Positions 48,288 to 57,896 are shown, counted from the first letter of the stretch. The stretch is 64,000 bases of DNA from Gammaproteobacteria bacterium (GCA_029863705.1 JAOTUU010000002.1:1-64000); one strand, 5' to 3'. Notes: generated from the letters alone by a model not told the origin. Program-made: numbers and translations.

Positions 48288-48602
48288 TCAGAATTCCAGC
48301 TGTTGAGACTCGCCCAACACGCTCTCGACGCGCTCGGAAATAATCTTTAAACGGCCACTAAGATCTCCATCAAGCAACCGGTCGCGAGCTTGTGCATGAA
48401 TAAGATCATTGGCCATGTTTAGTGCGGCCATGACGGCAATACGGTCGAGCCCGACAACTCGGCCACTATCGCGAATTTCACGCATTTTTGAATTCAGTAT
48501 CTCGGCGGAGTCGAGCAGGTCAGTGCGTTCACTTGACGGACATGCGATCTGATATTCCTTATCAAGAATTCTTACACTGACCTGGGCGTTGAGGTCTTTC
48601 AT
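48288..48602 (-). CDS. zapA: Cell division protein ZapA
   Basis: A 104-residue ZapA, which cross-links FtsZ filaments at the Z ring. The N-terminal VSVRILDKEYQIACPSSER and the following coiled-coil region are typical. It follows the ZapB-like gene by 2 bp and precedes 6S RNA, as in other Gammaproteobacteria. Confidence 0.93.
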   Translation of the reverse strand: MKDLNAQVSVRILDKEYQIACPSSERTDLLDSAEILNSKMREIRDSGRVVGLDRIAVMAALNMANDLIHAQARDRLLDGDLSGRLKIISERVESVLGESQQLEF

Positions 48603-48604
48603 AT

Positions 48605-48835
48605 TCAGGATCCTTGCTCCATAGCTTTAAGCCTGCCGATCATTGCCTCGACTCGCGCCCGCACCTGTTCGTTCTTCTGCAGCAAGCTGGCGCGCTCAGA
48701 CGTCAGGACATCCTGGCGCTGTTTCAGAGACTTGTTCTCGTCCTGCAGTTGATCACACACACGGACGAGCGCATCCACGCGCTTTTCGAGTCGCTTCAAT
48801 TCGTGCTCAAACGTTACATTGATATCGTCAGCCAT
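48605..48835 (-). CDS. Small coiled-coil protein (TIGR02449/ZapB-like)
   Basis: A 76-residue protein that is almost wholly coiled coil (LKRLEKRVDALVRVCDQLQDENKSL...). It matches the small family usually encoded before zapA in gammaproteobacteria, sometimes called ZapB-like. A role with ZapA at the division site is inferred from the 2-bp spacing. It is divergent from ygfB. Confidence 0.85.
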   Translation of the reverse strand: MADDINVTFEHELKRLEKRVDALVRVCDQLQDENKSLKQRQDVLTSERASLLQKNEQVRARVEAMIGRLKAMEQGS

Positions 48836-48961
48836 AGGCTCAATATAGACACGCGATCACGCAGAATCAATCGCGATCTTTGCAGGATGCTGACGGCATG
48901 GCCTGATTGCGCGTTACGTGGGATCATTACGCTCTTTTTACACTGTTCGGATTGATCCATT

Positions 48962-49558
48962 ATGAGCCTTGGAATTGACCACGATGTGCTGGATGATGCG
49001 CTCAAGCGCTGTGGGGCCACCTGGGATGCGGCCCAGACGCACGGGCTATTGTCGGGGCGGCTTTCCATTGCAGGCGCGGATGCGGGATTCGACTGGTTAT
49101 CCCAGGTGCTGGAGGGCACAGATGACGCTGATGCGCTGCGCGCCGAGTGCGAATCCATGCTAAGTACCCTGTTCGAGTCTACGTTTCGTCAACTCTCGGA
49201 GCGGCTGTCCGAGTTCGAGCCGTTGCTGCCCGACGATCAGGAGAATACATCTGTGCGCACAGATGCGCTGGCGCGCTGGTGCGAAGGATTTTTGCACGGG
49301 CTTGTGTCGAGCGAGCACGGCGAGGTCCTGAAAGAACGGCTCGCGGCTGAACCACTTGCCGACATCATTAAGGACATGCTGCAGCTAACGCGCGCAGTCG
49401 TTGAGGACGACGGTGACGACGAATCGGATGAAGAGGCTTACGCGGAGCTGGTGGAGTACCTTCGCGTTGCCACACAATTGACGTATGAAGAGCTTGCCGA
49501 TTTACGGCGGCCGTCCGGCGATGATACCGAAGAGGCTGAAGCGGAGGTTTTACATTGA
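48962..49558 (+). CDS. ygfB: UPF0149/YgfB family protein
   Basis: A 198-residue helical protein of the UPF0149 family (THGLLSGRLSIAGAD, WCEGFLHGL, DEEAYAELVEYLRVATQLTYEEL). P. aeruginosa YgfB acts on AlpA and beta-lactamase expression, but a general function is unclear. It leads the ygfB-pepP-ubiH-ubiI operon as in E. coli, overlapping pepP by 4 bp. The C-terminus is acidic. Confidence 0.93.
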   Translation: MSLGIDHDVLDDALKRCGATWDAAQTHGLLSGRLSIAGADAGFDWLSQVLEGTDDADALRAECESMLSTLFESTFRQLSERLSEFEPLLPDDQENTSVRTDALARWCEGFLHGLVSSEHGEVLKERLAAEPLADIIKDMLQLTRAVVEDDGDDESDEEAYAELVEYLRVATQLTYEELADLRRPSGDDTEEAEAEVLH

Positions 49559-50856
49559 ATAACAAGGAGTTTACTCGACGCCGCAAGCAGCTGATGCAGA
49601 TGGTTGGAGAAGGCGGCATCGCGATCTTGCCGGCGGCGCCGGTTCGCAGCCGGAGTCGTGATGTTGAATACCGGTTTCGCCAGGACAGCGACTTCTTTTA
49701 CCTGACCGGATTCGCGGAACCGGATGCCGTCGCGGTATTAGCGCCTGGGCGTGACAGCGGCGAGTACCTGTTGTTCTGCCGCGATCGCGACGAGCTGAAG
49801 GAGCGCTGGGACGGACAACGTTGTGGTCCGGCTGGTGCTATTAGCGAACACGGTGCGGACGATGCATTTCCGATAGACGATATTGACGACATCCTGCCGG
49901 GAATCATGGAGTCCTGCAGTCGTGTCTATTACACGATGGGTCAGTACGCAGAGTTCGATACGCGGATGGCCGACTGGGTTAACTCTCTGCGCGCGCACTT
50001 GTCACAGGGCACACACACACCACAGGAATTCGTTGCCCTCGATCATTTGCTGCACGATATGCGTCTATTCAAGAGCCGATCCGAGATCTCTGCGATGCGC
50101 AAGGCGGCCAAGATTTCGGCGAAAGCACACATACGCGCAATGCAGGTCACGCAGCCCGGGATGTTCGAGTACGAGGTCGAGGCTGAGTTTATCCACGAGT
50201 TTCGTCGACACAATGCAGGGAATGCTTACAGCCCGATCGTCGGAGCGGGCGCAAACGCCTGTACGCTGCATTATGTGGACAACAATGCGCAACTTGAGGA
50301 TGGTGATCTGCTGCTGATCGATGCTGGCTGCGAGCTTGACTATTACGCGTCAGACATCACACGAACAATACCGGTTAATGGCCGCTTTAGTCCTGAACAG
50401 CGCGCTGTGTACGAGATCGTTCTTGAAGCACAACTTGCTGCGATCGAGATGACGCGCAAGGGCAACCATTGGGACGAGCCACACAATGCGGCGGTCAGGG
50501 TCATTACCAAAGGCCTGAAGAAGATTGGGCTGCTCGAAGGCCCATTGCCGAAGTTGATCAAAGACGGTGCGTGCAAGGAATATTTCAACCACCGCACTGG
50601 CCATTGGCTTGGCATGGATGTGCATGACGTCGGCGATTACAAGGTTGGTGATGAGTGGCGGTTGCTCGAGGCTGGCATGGTTACAACTGTCGAGCCAGGT
50701 ATCTATATTCCGGCAAGCCGCAAGATTCCCAAGCGCTGGCACAATATCGGTGTTCGTATCGAAGACGACGTTGCGGTTACCAGTAACGGGCCAGATGTCC
50801 TCAGCAAATCGCTTGTGAAAGACCCTGACGACATCGAAGCTCTGATGCAGCGCTAA
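49555..50856 (+). CDS. pepP: Xaa-Pro aminopeptidase
   Basis: A 433-residue aminopeptidase P removing N-terminal residues before proline. Metal ligands are in DAGCELDYYASDITRT (two Asp), HWLGMDVHDVG (His), VTTVEPGIYI (Glu) and GVRIEDD (Glu). TTG at 49555 overlaps the ygfB stop, and the N-terminus NNKEFTRRRKQLMQM is standard. Its stop overlaps the ubiH ATG by one base. Confidence 0.95.
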   Translation: MNNKEFTRRRKQLMQMVGEGGIAILPAAPVRSRSRDVEYRFRQDSDFFYLTGFAEPDAVAVLAPGRDSGEYLLFCRDRDELKERWDGQRCGPAGAISEHGADDAFPIDDIDDILPGIMESCSRVYYTMGQYAEFDTRMADWVNSLRAHLSQGTHTPQEFVALDHLLHDMRLFKSRSEISAMRKAAKISAKAHIRAMQVTQPGMFEYEVEAEFIHEFRRHNAGNAYSPIVGAGANACTLHYVDNNAQLEDGDLLLIDAGCELDYYASDITRTIPVNGRFSPEQRAVYEIVLEAQLAAIEMTRKGNHWDEPHNAAVRVITKGLKKIGLLEGPLPKLIKDGACKEYFNHRTGHWLGMDVHDVGDYKVGDEWRLLEAGMVTTVEPGIYIPASRKIPKRWHNIGVRIEDDVAVTSNGPDVLSKSLVKDPDDIEALMQR

Positions 50857-52106
50857 TGGGCAACGCGCGCTGCGACAACCACTACGATATCGTCATCGCT
50901 GGCGGCGGAATGATCGGTTCGAGCCTTGCACTGGCGCTCGAGCCGCTGGGTCTGCGTGTTGCGATCGTCGAGCCGGTTGCCCGAACATCAATGTCGCAAC
51001 CCAGCTTCGATGATCGATCAACGGCGCTGTCGCGCAGTACGCAACGTATGTTTAAGGCTATGGACCTGTGGCGCGAAATCGCCGCCGCTGCGACACCGAT
51101 TTCGAGCATTCATGTTTCCGATAAAGGGCGGTTTGGTTTCTCTCACATCGACGCAGAGGAGCAGGGCGTAGAGGCGCTGGGCTACGTCGTTATTAATAGG
51201 GTGCTTGGTGGCGTATTGCAGTCCGCCCTTGAAAATGTTGCGTCGCTGGAAGTTCTCTGTCCCGCCCGCATAGTCGCTGCTAATTCCGGCTCCGGCACAG
51301 TATCGGTCACCATCGAAGACGATTGTGGCAAGCGTGGCGACATATCATGCAACCTTCTCGTCGCCGCAGATGGCGCGAATTCAACGGTACGCGAGATGCT
51401 TGGCATCACGGCGAAGCACGTCGCCTACGGCCAGCGCGCGGTAATTGGTAATTTGCTAACAGAAAAGCCGCTTAATAATTGTGCCTACGAGCGATTCACG
51501 GCCAATGGACCGCTCGCGTTGCTTCCGGTTGTGGACGAACGGGCGGGATTCGTCTGGACCGTGTCGGAACAAGAGGCCGATCGTGTTCTCGGGCTCGACG
51601 ATCAGGTGTTCCTGGCAGAGATGCAGCAAGCCTTTGGTTATCGGCTCGGGTCATTTTCCAAAGTAGGCAAGCGAGCGGCATACCCACTGGTGTTGAGCAA
51701 GGCATTGCGACTCACTGCGCAACGGGCTGTCCTGGTTGGCAACGCGGCGCATGGTCTTCATCCGGTCGCAGCGCAAGGATTCAACCTGGGCTTACGCGAC
51801 GTTGCGGCGCTATGCGATTGCATTGCAGATACGTTGCACGAATCAAGCAACACGGCGGACATCGGCAGTGCCGAATTGCTCGGGCGGTATGCGAAGTGGC
51901 GTAGTAGTGACCAGAAAAAGCTCGTGGGTTTCACGGACGGTATCGTTCGCCTGTTCAATAGTTCCAGCCCGCCCGTGCGCCTGTTACGCGACGTTGGTAT
52001 GGTCGGGTTTGACCTGGTTCCCGGCGTTCGGTCGCTGTTCGCCAAGCATACGATGGGACTTGCAGGCCATTTGCCACGACTGTCGCGTGGGGTACCGCTG
52101 TCGTGA
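50856..52106 (+). CDS. ubiH: 2-octaprenyl-6-methoxyphenyl hydroxylase UbiH
   Basis: A 416-residue flavin monooxygenase for aerobic ubiquinone synthesis. FAD motifs are DIVIAGGGMIGSSLALAL at the N-terminus and the late VGNAAHGLHPVAAQGFNLGLRD, whose GNAA form is typical of UbiH. It is coupled to pepP upstream and ubiI downstream (4-bp overlap). Confidence 0.93.
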   Translation: MGNARCDNHYDIVIAGGGMIGSSLALALEPLGLRVAIVEPVARTSMSQPSFDDRSTALSRSTQRMFKAMDLWREIAAAATPISSIHVSDKGRFGFSHIDAEEQGVEALGYVVINRVLGGVLQSALENVASLEVLCPARIVAANSGSGTVSVTIEDDCGKRGDISCNLLVAADGANSTVREMLGITAKHVAYGQRAVIGNLLTEKPLNNCAYERFTANGPLALLPVVDERAGFVWTVSEQEADRVLGLDDQVFLAEMQQAFGYRLGSFSKVGKRAAYPLVLSKALRLTAQRAVLVGNAAHGLHPVAAQGFNLGLRDVAALCDCIADTLHESSNTADIGSAELLGRYAKWRSSDQKKLVGFTDGIVRLFNSSSPPVRLLRDVGMVGFDLVPGVRSLFAKHTMGLAGHLPRLSRGVPLS

Positions 52107-53305
52107 ACAAGACATTCGATGTCGTAATTGTCGGCGCCGGTATTACCGGGCTGACCGCTGCTGCTCTACTTGCGAAGAGCCCGCAAAGTAACCGGCTTCG
52201 TCTAACCGTAATTGATGCCGCGGCCAGGCCAGTTTTCAGCGCGGACGATGATGTTGCCTTGAGAGTATCGGCTGTTGCGCTGGGTTCGGCTGCGCTCCTC
52301 GAGTCAGTCGGCGCATGGGAGTTCGTGCAGGGCGCCAGGGTCGGTGCTTACGATCGCATGCGCGTGTGGGACGAGTCTGGTCATGCTGATAGTTCCGCTG
52401 CGCTCAGTTTCGATGCTGCGGAATTCGCTGTGCCGCAGCTGGGTTTTATTGTCGAGAACGTGCTCTTACAGCAAGCGCTGCTCAATGTGCTCGACAACAG
52501 CGACGCCGAACTCCTTTTTGAAGCACCAATCAGTGCACTAGAGGAAAACGGACAGAAATACCGCGTTGCAATCGAGAATCGAAATTTCGACGCCGACCTT
52601 GTTATTGGTGCCGATGGTGCGCGGTCTTTCGTGCGAAAGAGCGTTGCCATATCTACGCGTGACTGGCCCTATGGACAGTCTGCAATCGTTACACACCTCA
52701 CTCCCGAGAAACCTCATCAAAATACAGCGTGGCAGCGGTTCCTGCGGGATGGCCCGTTGGGTATGTTGCCGCTTGCTGATGGGCGCATTTCGGTCGTCTG
52801 GTCGACCGGTCAAGACATAGCCGAACAGGCTTTGACTGCCACCGATGAAGAGCTGGGTGAGATGCTGAGCGCAGCATCTGATTACGTGCTGGGTGCATTA
52901 ACCGTAGCGGGACCGCGCGGGGCGTTTCCGTTGGTCGCACGACATGCGGAAAAATACGTGCTGCCGGGCATCGCACTGATAGGCGATGCGGCACATGCCG
53001 TTCATCCGCTGGCAGGGCAGGGTGCTAACCTTGGGCTTCAGGATGCGGCGGTTCTTGCGCAGGTTATCAGTACGGCACTGGCTAAGGACGAATGTCCTGG
53101 CGATCGTCCGGTGTTGAGGCGCTATGAGCGTGAGCGTAAGGGTGAAAACGCGCAAATGATGCATCTTATGACTGGTCTCAATCGTTTGTTTGCGACAGAC
53201 TCCACTCTGGTTCGGGAATTACGCGTAATCGGAATGCGGCTTTTCAATAACAGCGGTCCTGTAAGAGACCGTGCCGTAAAGGTTGCGCTTGGGGTTGGTC
53301 GATGA
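52103..53305 (+). CDS. ubiI: UbiH/UbiF/VisC-family ubiquinone hydroxylase (UbiI-like)
   Basis: A 400-residue FAD monooxygenase, second of the pair. The FAD motif is DVVIVGAGITGLTAAALL and the GD motif IGDAAHAVHPLAGQGANLGLQD. The position after ubiH is that of E. coli ubiI (visC), the C5 hydroxylase; sequence alone cannot exclude another ring position. The start is GTG 52103 overlapping ubiH. The next gene's ATG overlaps its stop, so an operon continues. Confidence 0.88.
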   Translation: MNKTFDVVIVGAGITGLTAAALLAKSPQSNRLRLTVIDAAARPVFSADDDVALRVSAVALGSAALLESVGAWEFVQGARVGAYDRMRVWDESGHADSSAALSFDAAEFAVPQLGFIVENVLLQQALLNVLDNSDAELLFEAPISALEENGQKYRVAIENRNFDADLVIGADGARSFVRKSVAISTRDWPYGQSAIVTHLTPEKPHQNTAWQRFLRDGPLGMLPLADGRISVVWSTGQDIAEQALTATDEELGEMLSAASDYVLGALTVAGPRGAFPLVARHAEKYVLPGIALIGDAAHAVHPLAGQGANLGLQDAAVLAQVISTALAKDECPGDRPVLRRYERERKGENAQMMHLMTGLNRLFATDSTLVRELRVIGMRLFNNSGPVRDRAVKVALGVGR

Positions 53306-54822
53306 AGCAGCAATACGTGTATGGCCTGGCTGCATTCTTTGCGATCGTTGGCTTATCGATTTTCGGCTACAAGTGGCAGGTGCTCGGCTTTCCTGTAAGC
53401 AAAGACCTGCAAACACCGGTCTGGACGATCGAATCGTCAATTGGTTTCGATAGCGGCCCGGGTTCGATCAAAGTAAATCTGCATATCCCGACGCTGACAC
53501 CGGGGTTTCGCATGCTCAATGAGAACTCGGTATCACGTGGCTACGGTTTCAGCCTCAACTACGGTAGCGGTGGGCGCGAAGCTCAATGGGCTATTCGACG
53601 CGCAGACGGCCAGCAGCGCATTTACTACCGAATTTCAGTTTACGAAGACTCCAGAAGCGATCAGTCAGACACGACACCGCCATTCCCACCGCCACCCGTT
53701 ATAAACGAGCCATTCAGGACCGCGGTCGATGTCATCGTGGCCGATGTAAAAGAACAGTCGGCCGATACTGCATCATTTACTGCCGAGCTCTTGCGGCGGA
53801 TGAACGATGCGTCGCCGGGACCGAATATCGAGCTGTTGTTATCGAATGCGGATACGCGTGCCGAATTTGTCGAAAGCATGACGACCATTCTTGCGTCGGC
53901 GCGAATACCAGCTCGCATGATTCATGGTTTCGAGCTGCAGGGTCGGTTGCGCAGCGCAGTTCCGATAACATGGCTTGAGGTACATGATGGTGACCGCTGG
54001 CGCTACTTCGATCCGCTGACTGGCGAAGAGCATTTGCCCGAGCGATTCTTTATATGGTGGCGTGGCAACGAACCGCTGATTAGCGTCGAAGGTGGCAGTA
54101 ATGTCGAGGTGGATTTTGCCGTTCAGGAAAACCACCTCGCTGCTGTCGCGATCGCTGAAACTCAGGTTGCGCAGCAAGGCGCGACGATGATCGACTTTTC
54201 GCTGTACAGCCTGCCTATTCAGACGCAGGCGGTTTACAGCGTGCTACTCATGATTCCAATCGGTGCTCTTGTCATGGTTGTCTTGCGCAACATGGTCGGC
54301 ATCGATGCGTTCGGTACCTTTATGCCGGTTCTGATCGCGCTTGCGTTTCGCGAGACTCAACTGCTCTGGGGCGTCATTTTGTTCACGTTGCTGGTGACGC
54401 TGGGGCTGAGTATTCGTTTCCTGTTGGAGCGACTGCGTTTGCTGCTTGTGCCGAGGTTAAGCGCCGTACTAATTATTGTCGTAATCCTGATGTTGATGAT
54501 CAGCCTGGTATCGCATCGGCTCGGCATGGAAACCGGGTTGTCGGTCGCGTTATTCCCGATGGTCATTATCGCAATGACCATTGAGCGCATGTCAGTCGTT
54601 TGGGAGGAGCGTGGCGCAGTTGATGCGATGCGCGCTGGTTTTGGCAGTTTGATTGTTGCTGTCGCCGCGTACGTGTTTATGGGGTTCTCGTGGCTCGAAC
54701 ATCTTTTGTTTACCTTCCCCGAACTGCTTCTCGTTGTGCTGTCGCTGGTAGTGCTAGCGGGTCGCTACACCGGCTATCGTCTGTTGGAACTCAATCGCTT
54801 TAAGGCATTGATGGAGCATTGA
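53302..54822 (+). CDS. Inactive-transglutaminase fused to a seven-helix membrane domain
   Basis: A 506-residue protein with an N-terminal helix (about 7-25), a periplasmic inactive transglutaminase domain (about 35-290, with RMNDASPGPNIELLL and GDRWRYFDPLTGE) and a C-terminal membrane domain of about seven helices (310-500). The family is usually found with an ATP-grasp ligase, as here, and often a retropepsin-like protein, which is absent from this window. No catalytic Cys is visible in the transglutaminase part. It is linked to ubiI upstream and the ligase downstream by 4-bp overlaps. Confidence 0.85.
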   Translation: MKQQYVYGLAAFFAIVGLSIFGYKWQVLGFPVSKDLQTPVWTIESSIGFDSGPGSIKVNLHIPTLTPGFRMLNENSVSRGYGFSLNYGSGGREAQWAIRRADGQQRIYYRISVYEDSRSDQSDTTPPFPPPPVINEPFRTAVDVIVADVKEQSADTASFTAELLRRMNDASPGPNIELLLSNADTRAEFVESMTTILASARIPARMIHGFELQGRLRSAVPITWLEVHDGDRWRYFDPLTGEEHLPERFFIWWRGNEPLISVEGGSNVEVDFAVQENHLAAVAIAETQVAQQGATMIDFSLYSLPIQTQAVYSVLLMIPIGALVMVVLRNMVGIDAFGTFMPVLIALAFRETQLLWGVILFTLLVTLGLSIRFLLERLRLLLVPRLSAVLIIVVILMLMISLVSHRLGMETGLSVALFPMVIIAMTIERMSVVWEERGAVDAMRAGFGSLIVAVAAYVFMGFSWLEHLLFTFPELLLVVLSLVVLAGRYTGYRLLELNRFKALMEH

Positions 54823-55802
54823 TGTTTGCAACGGCCAAGAAACTAAGGGCGGAGGGCGTGCTAGGGCTTAATGAGCGCAATGCTGACTACATCATGCGAC
54901 TCAATCCGCGCCGTTTTTACCCGCGCGTTGACGACAAAGCGTTAACCAAAGAGCTCGCAACTGAGGCCGGAATGGCCGTGCCTGAGCTTTACGGCATGAT
55001 TACCAATCAGGGAGAAGTCCGGAATTTCACCGACATTGTTGGCGAGCGCAGTAGCTTCGTTGTCAAGCCAGCGCAGGGCAGTGGTGGAGACGGCATTCTT
55101 GTCGTGACGGGACGCAGTAGCCGCAAGCGAGACTCGTTTCGCCTCGCCAGCGGCGTGTTGATATCCACAGCCGAAATCTCCCACCACATATCCAATATTG
55201 TCAGCGGCCAGTACAGCCTTAGCGGTAATCCGGATAAGGCGCTCATCGAATACTGTGTGAACTTCGATCCGATTTTCGCCGAAGTGAGTTACCAGGGCGT
55301 GCCGGATATTCGCGTTATCGTTTATCGAGGTTATCCCGCCATGGCAATGGTGCGCTTGCCAACGCGGGCATCTGACGGCAAAGCCAATCTGCATCAGGGT
55401 GCGGTAGGCGCGGGCATCGATATGAGTACCGGGGAAACACTCGCTGGCGTACTGCAGAACGATATTGTGGAAGAGCATCCGGATACCGGCGCGCTAGTCG
55501 CGGGACTGTCTATTCCTCACTGGGATTTCATACTTGAGTCGGCGGCACGTTGTTACGAAGTTACGGAATTGGGCTACCTGGGCGTCGATATGGTCATCGA
55601 CCGCAGTCTTGGGGCACTTATTCTGGAAATGAACGCGCGACCCGGCCTGAACATCCAAATCGCAAACTGCACTGGTCTGGCGACACGGATAGCACGTATT
55701 GATGAGGTCTTCGAAGCAGACGCGGCGCCACTCCAACGAGCACGACTGGCACGCCGAGAGTTTGCGTCTGAGCGGCAGACGTCTTTGGCGTTCAATACGT
55801 AG
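54819..55802 (+). CDS. Alpha-L-glutamate ligase-like ATP-grasp protein
   Basis: A 327-residue ATP-grasp protein related to RimK-type glutamate ligases. Nucleotide-binding FVVKPAQGSGGDGILVV and metal-binding LILEMNARPGLNIQIAN are clear. It overlaps the inactive transglutaminase gene by 4 bp. The pair is conserved in Proteobacteria, but its substrate is not established; ligation of an amino acid to an envelope peptide is inference. It is convergent with the DUF885 gene. Confidence 0.87.
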   Translation: MMFATAKKLRAEGVLGLNERNADYIMRLNPRRFYPRVDDKALTKELATEAGMAVPELYGMITNQGEVRNFTDIVGERSSFVVKPAQGSGGDGILVVTGRSSRKRDSFRLASGVLISTAEISHHISNIVSGQYSLSGNPDKALIEYCVNFDPIFAEVSYQGVPDIRVIVYRGYPAMAMVRLPTRASDGKANLHQGAVGAGIDMSTGETLAGVLQNDIVEEHPDTGALVAGLSIPHWDFILESAARCYEVTELGYLGVDMVIDRSLGALILEMNARPGLNIQIANCTGLATRIARIDEVFEADAAPLQRARLARREFASERQTSLAFNT

Positions 55803-55819
55803 ACGACTTCGGCAGCAAG

Positions 55820-57568
55820 CTACTGCAATTGTCCTTGCAACCACGCATCCATTCGTTGTTGCAGGATGTCGAGCGGTAAAGCGCCGCCACCAAGCAATTC
55901 GTCGTGAAATGCGCGCACGTCAAACTTATCGCCGAGGGCTATTTCCGCGTTCTGACGAAGTGACTTGATCTTCAGCTGACCGATCTTGTACGCAAGCGCT
56001 TGCCCGGGCATGGAAATGTAGCGATCGATCTCATTAATAATGTCGAGTTCAGTCTTTGCCGCATTGTCCATAAAGAAATCGATGGCCTGCTGACGTGTCC
56101 AGCCTTTGTAGTGGATGCCAGTATCTACAACGAGCCTCACAGCACGCCACATTTCGTAGGTTAGTGCACCGAACTCCGAGTACGGGTCTTCATAAAGGCC
56201 GAGGTCGTAGCCCAGGCTCTCGCTGTAGAGTCCCCAGCCTTCGACGAAAGCTGTGAAGCCGGCGTAGCGTCGGAAGTTCGGCAGGCCACGGAGTTCTTGT
56301 TGCAAGGCAATCTGCAAGTGATGGCCCGGCATTGCTTCGTGGACGGTCAGGACCTCGATCTCATACTTGGGACGCACTTCCGGCTTGTAGAGGTTTACCC
56401 AATACGTGCCAGCGCGGCTGCCATCAGCCGCCGGGCGAGAGTAATAGGCAGTTGTCGTATCTGGCGCAATCGCATCCGGAATCGGCTTAACGCCGTAAGG
56501 CATCCGTGGCAACTTCCCGAACTGGGTCACGAGCTCCGGGTCTATACGCTTGCTTGTTGCGAGATACGACTCGTAGAGGTCTTCCGGGTTATCAAAATAA
56601 AATTGCGGGTCGGTACGCAGAAAAACGAGGAAGTCCTGGAAGCCGCCACCGAAGTCCAGGTCGTCAATAATGACCTGCATTTCATCGCGTAGTCGCTTTA
56701 CTTCAGATAAGCCGAGCCGGTGGATCTCGTCCGGCGTCATCCTTGTCGTTGTATATCTTCGCGCCTGCGCTTCGTACCATTTCTCACCATTCGGCAAATC
56801 AGACAAACCGATGCTTTCGCGGCTGGCAGGCAAATACGTCTTAGAAAAATAGCGGGCGAGTTTGCGGTACGCAGGCAAAACAGTTTCATCGATCGTGCTG
56901 CGTGCTGTTGCCTTCAGTCGGGCCTGATCGGCGGCCGGGATGGTGTCAGGCAACTCCTCAAATATCTTGAAAAAAGGGCTTGCTTCGGCGTCGTCCACAA
57001 GCTGCGCTGCGATCTGTTCCGGGATACGTTGCATCAAAATCTTCGGCGACATGTAGCCGGACTTGCGACCTTTTTCGGCCCGGGCGATCGTCTCGTCGAT
57101 TACGTCATCGACTTTGCCCATACGGGCAAGCCAGTCGTCATAGTCCTGAATCGTTGAGAACCTGAGATAGGAGGTCGTGTTTTCCAGGTTCTGAACGCCG
57201 CCGCGCTGGCTGAACGGCATCAGGTGGCCATTGAAAGTTGCCAGGTCGATGCTGTCCTGCAGTCCGCGCCGAAACAGATCGTGGTTAAGCTGATCGTCCG
57301 CCGAGAGCGCGGCGCGGTCGATTGCATAGGTGCGATTCAGGAACTCGCGAGTTTCTTTTCGCCGGGCCTCAATTGCCCCAAGACTATTGTCCGGCCATTG
57401 ATCGTTATAGCGACGATCCCCAAGTTGCGATGCCATCGTCGGGTTTTGTGCGAGTTGCCACTCCCATGCCTCATCGAGTAGGGCCGAGAAGTCCTCCGCG
57501 GCTGTTGCATGCACAAGTTGTGCGCAGCCCAGAATCAGTGTGATGAAAGCGATGCGAGCGATGTTCAT
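55820..57568 (-). CDS. DUF885 family exported zinc peptidase-like protein
   Basis: A 582-residue protein with a signal peptide (MNIARIAFITLILGCAQLVHATA). The family signature HEAMPGHHLQIAL contains HExxxGHH-type metal ligands, with the nearby EGWGLYSESLG as the probable Glu partner. DUF885 proteins are predicted metallopeptidases of the periplasm. ATG at 57568 is preferred; six extra residues from 57586 spoil the signal. It is divergent from the glycine cleavage operon. Confidence 0.88.
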   Translation of the reverse strand: MNIARIAFITLILGCAQLVHATAAEDFSALLDEAWEWQLAQNPTMASQLGDRRYNDQWPDNSLGAIEARRKETREFLNRTYAIDRAALSADDQLNHDLFRRGLQDSIDLATFNGHLMPFSQRGGVQNLENTTSYLRFSTIQDYDDWLARMGKVDDVIDETIARAEKGRKSGYMSPKILMQRIPEQIAAQLVDDAEASPFFKIFEELPDTIPAADQARLKATARSTIDETVLPAYRKLARYFSKTYLPASRESIGLSDLPNGEKWYEAQARRYTTTRMTPDEIHRLGLSEVKRLRDEMQVIIDDLDFGGGFQDFLVFLRTDPQFYFDNPEDLYESYLATSKRIDPELVTQFGKLPRMPYGVKPIPDAIAPDTTTAYYSRPAADGSRAGTYWVNLYKPEVRPKYEIEVLTVHEAMPGHHLQIALQQELRGLPNFRRYAGFTAFVEGWGLYSESLGYDLGLYEDPYSEFGALTYEMWRAVRLVVDTGIHYKGWTRQQAIDFFMDNAAKTELDIINEIDRYISMPGQALAYKIGQLKIKSLRQNAEIALGDKFDVRAFHDELLGGGALPLDILQQRMDAWLQGQLQ

Positions 57569-57673
57569 GCCTTTTCCCAGAAGCAAATCCCTTGCGCATT
57601 GTCACTGGCCGCAAGCTGGCTGGCAACCGGCGGTCGCATTGGCTATGATTGCCCGCACCAATCAATAGCGGCT

Positions 57674-57840
57674 GCAGAAGAGACCTCGTCTAGAACGGGG
57701 CGCCGAAGGCGCAACTCGCCCGGAAACGCTCAGGCAGAAGGACTGTCATCGCTGATTGGCTCTGGAGAGTGGCCTGAAACGGGCCCACCGAAGGGGTAAG
57801 TGGCTAGATGCCATTGATCTCTCAGGTTTTGAAGGACAGA
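57674..57840 (+). promoter_or_regulatory. Tandem glycine riboswitch (gcvT motif, two aptamers)
   Basis: Aptamer 1 holds CGCCGAAGGCGCAA and CGCTCAGGCAGAAGGACTG (57701-57744 region); aptamer 2 (57761-57840) holds CCACCGAAGGGGTAAG and TCTCTCAGGTTTTGAAGGACAGA, with TCTG/CAGA closing its P1 stem. These are the conserved glycine-aptamer core segments. A -10-like TATGAT lies at 57644-57649. It sits directly before gcvT, so glycine should switch on its own catabolism. Confidence 0.92.
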
Positions 57841-57876
57841 GGGGCGGCAGGCCGTAAGGTCTGCCGCCCCTTTTTT
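57841..57876 (+). terminator. Intrinsic terminator as riboswitch expression platform
   Basis: GGGGCGGCAG and CTGCCGCCCC form a 10-bp stem that can extend by GCC/GGT to 13 bp around GTAA, followed by six T. It lies right after aptamer 2 and 20 bp before gcvT, so transcription control (ON with glycine) is the likely mechanism. The alternative antiterminator pairing was not defined. Confidence 0.88.
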
Positions 57877-57896
57877 ATAGGTCCGAGAGAAATGTT

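Noticed and set aside
57509-57799. A 96-residue plus-strand frame upstream of gcvT
   Set aside because: It runs through the glycine riboswitch aptamers and has no ribosome site; the RNA structure explains the conservation.
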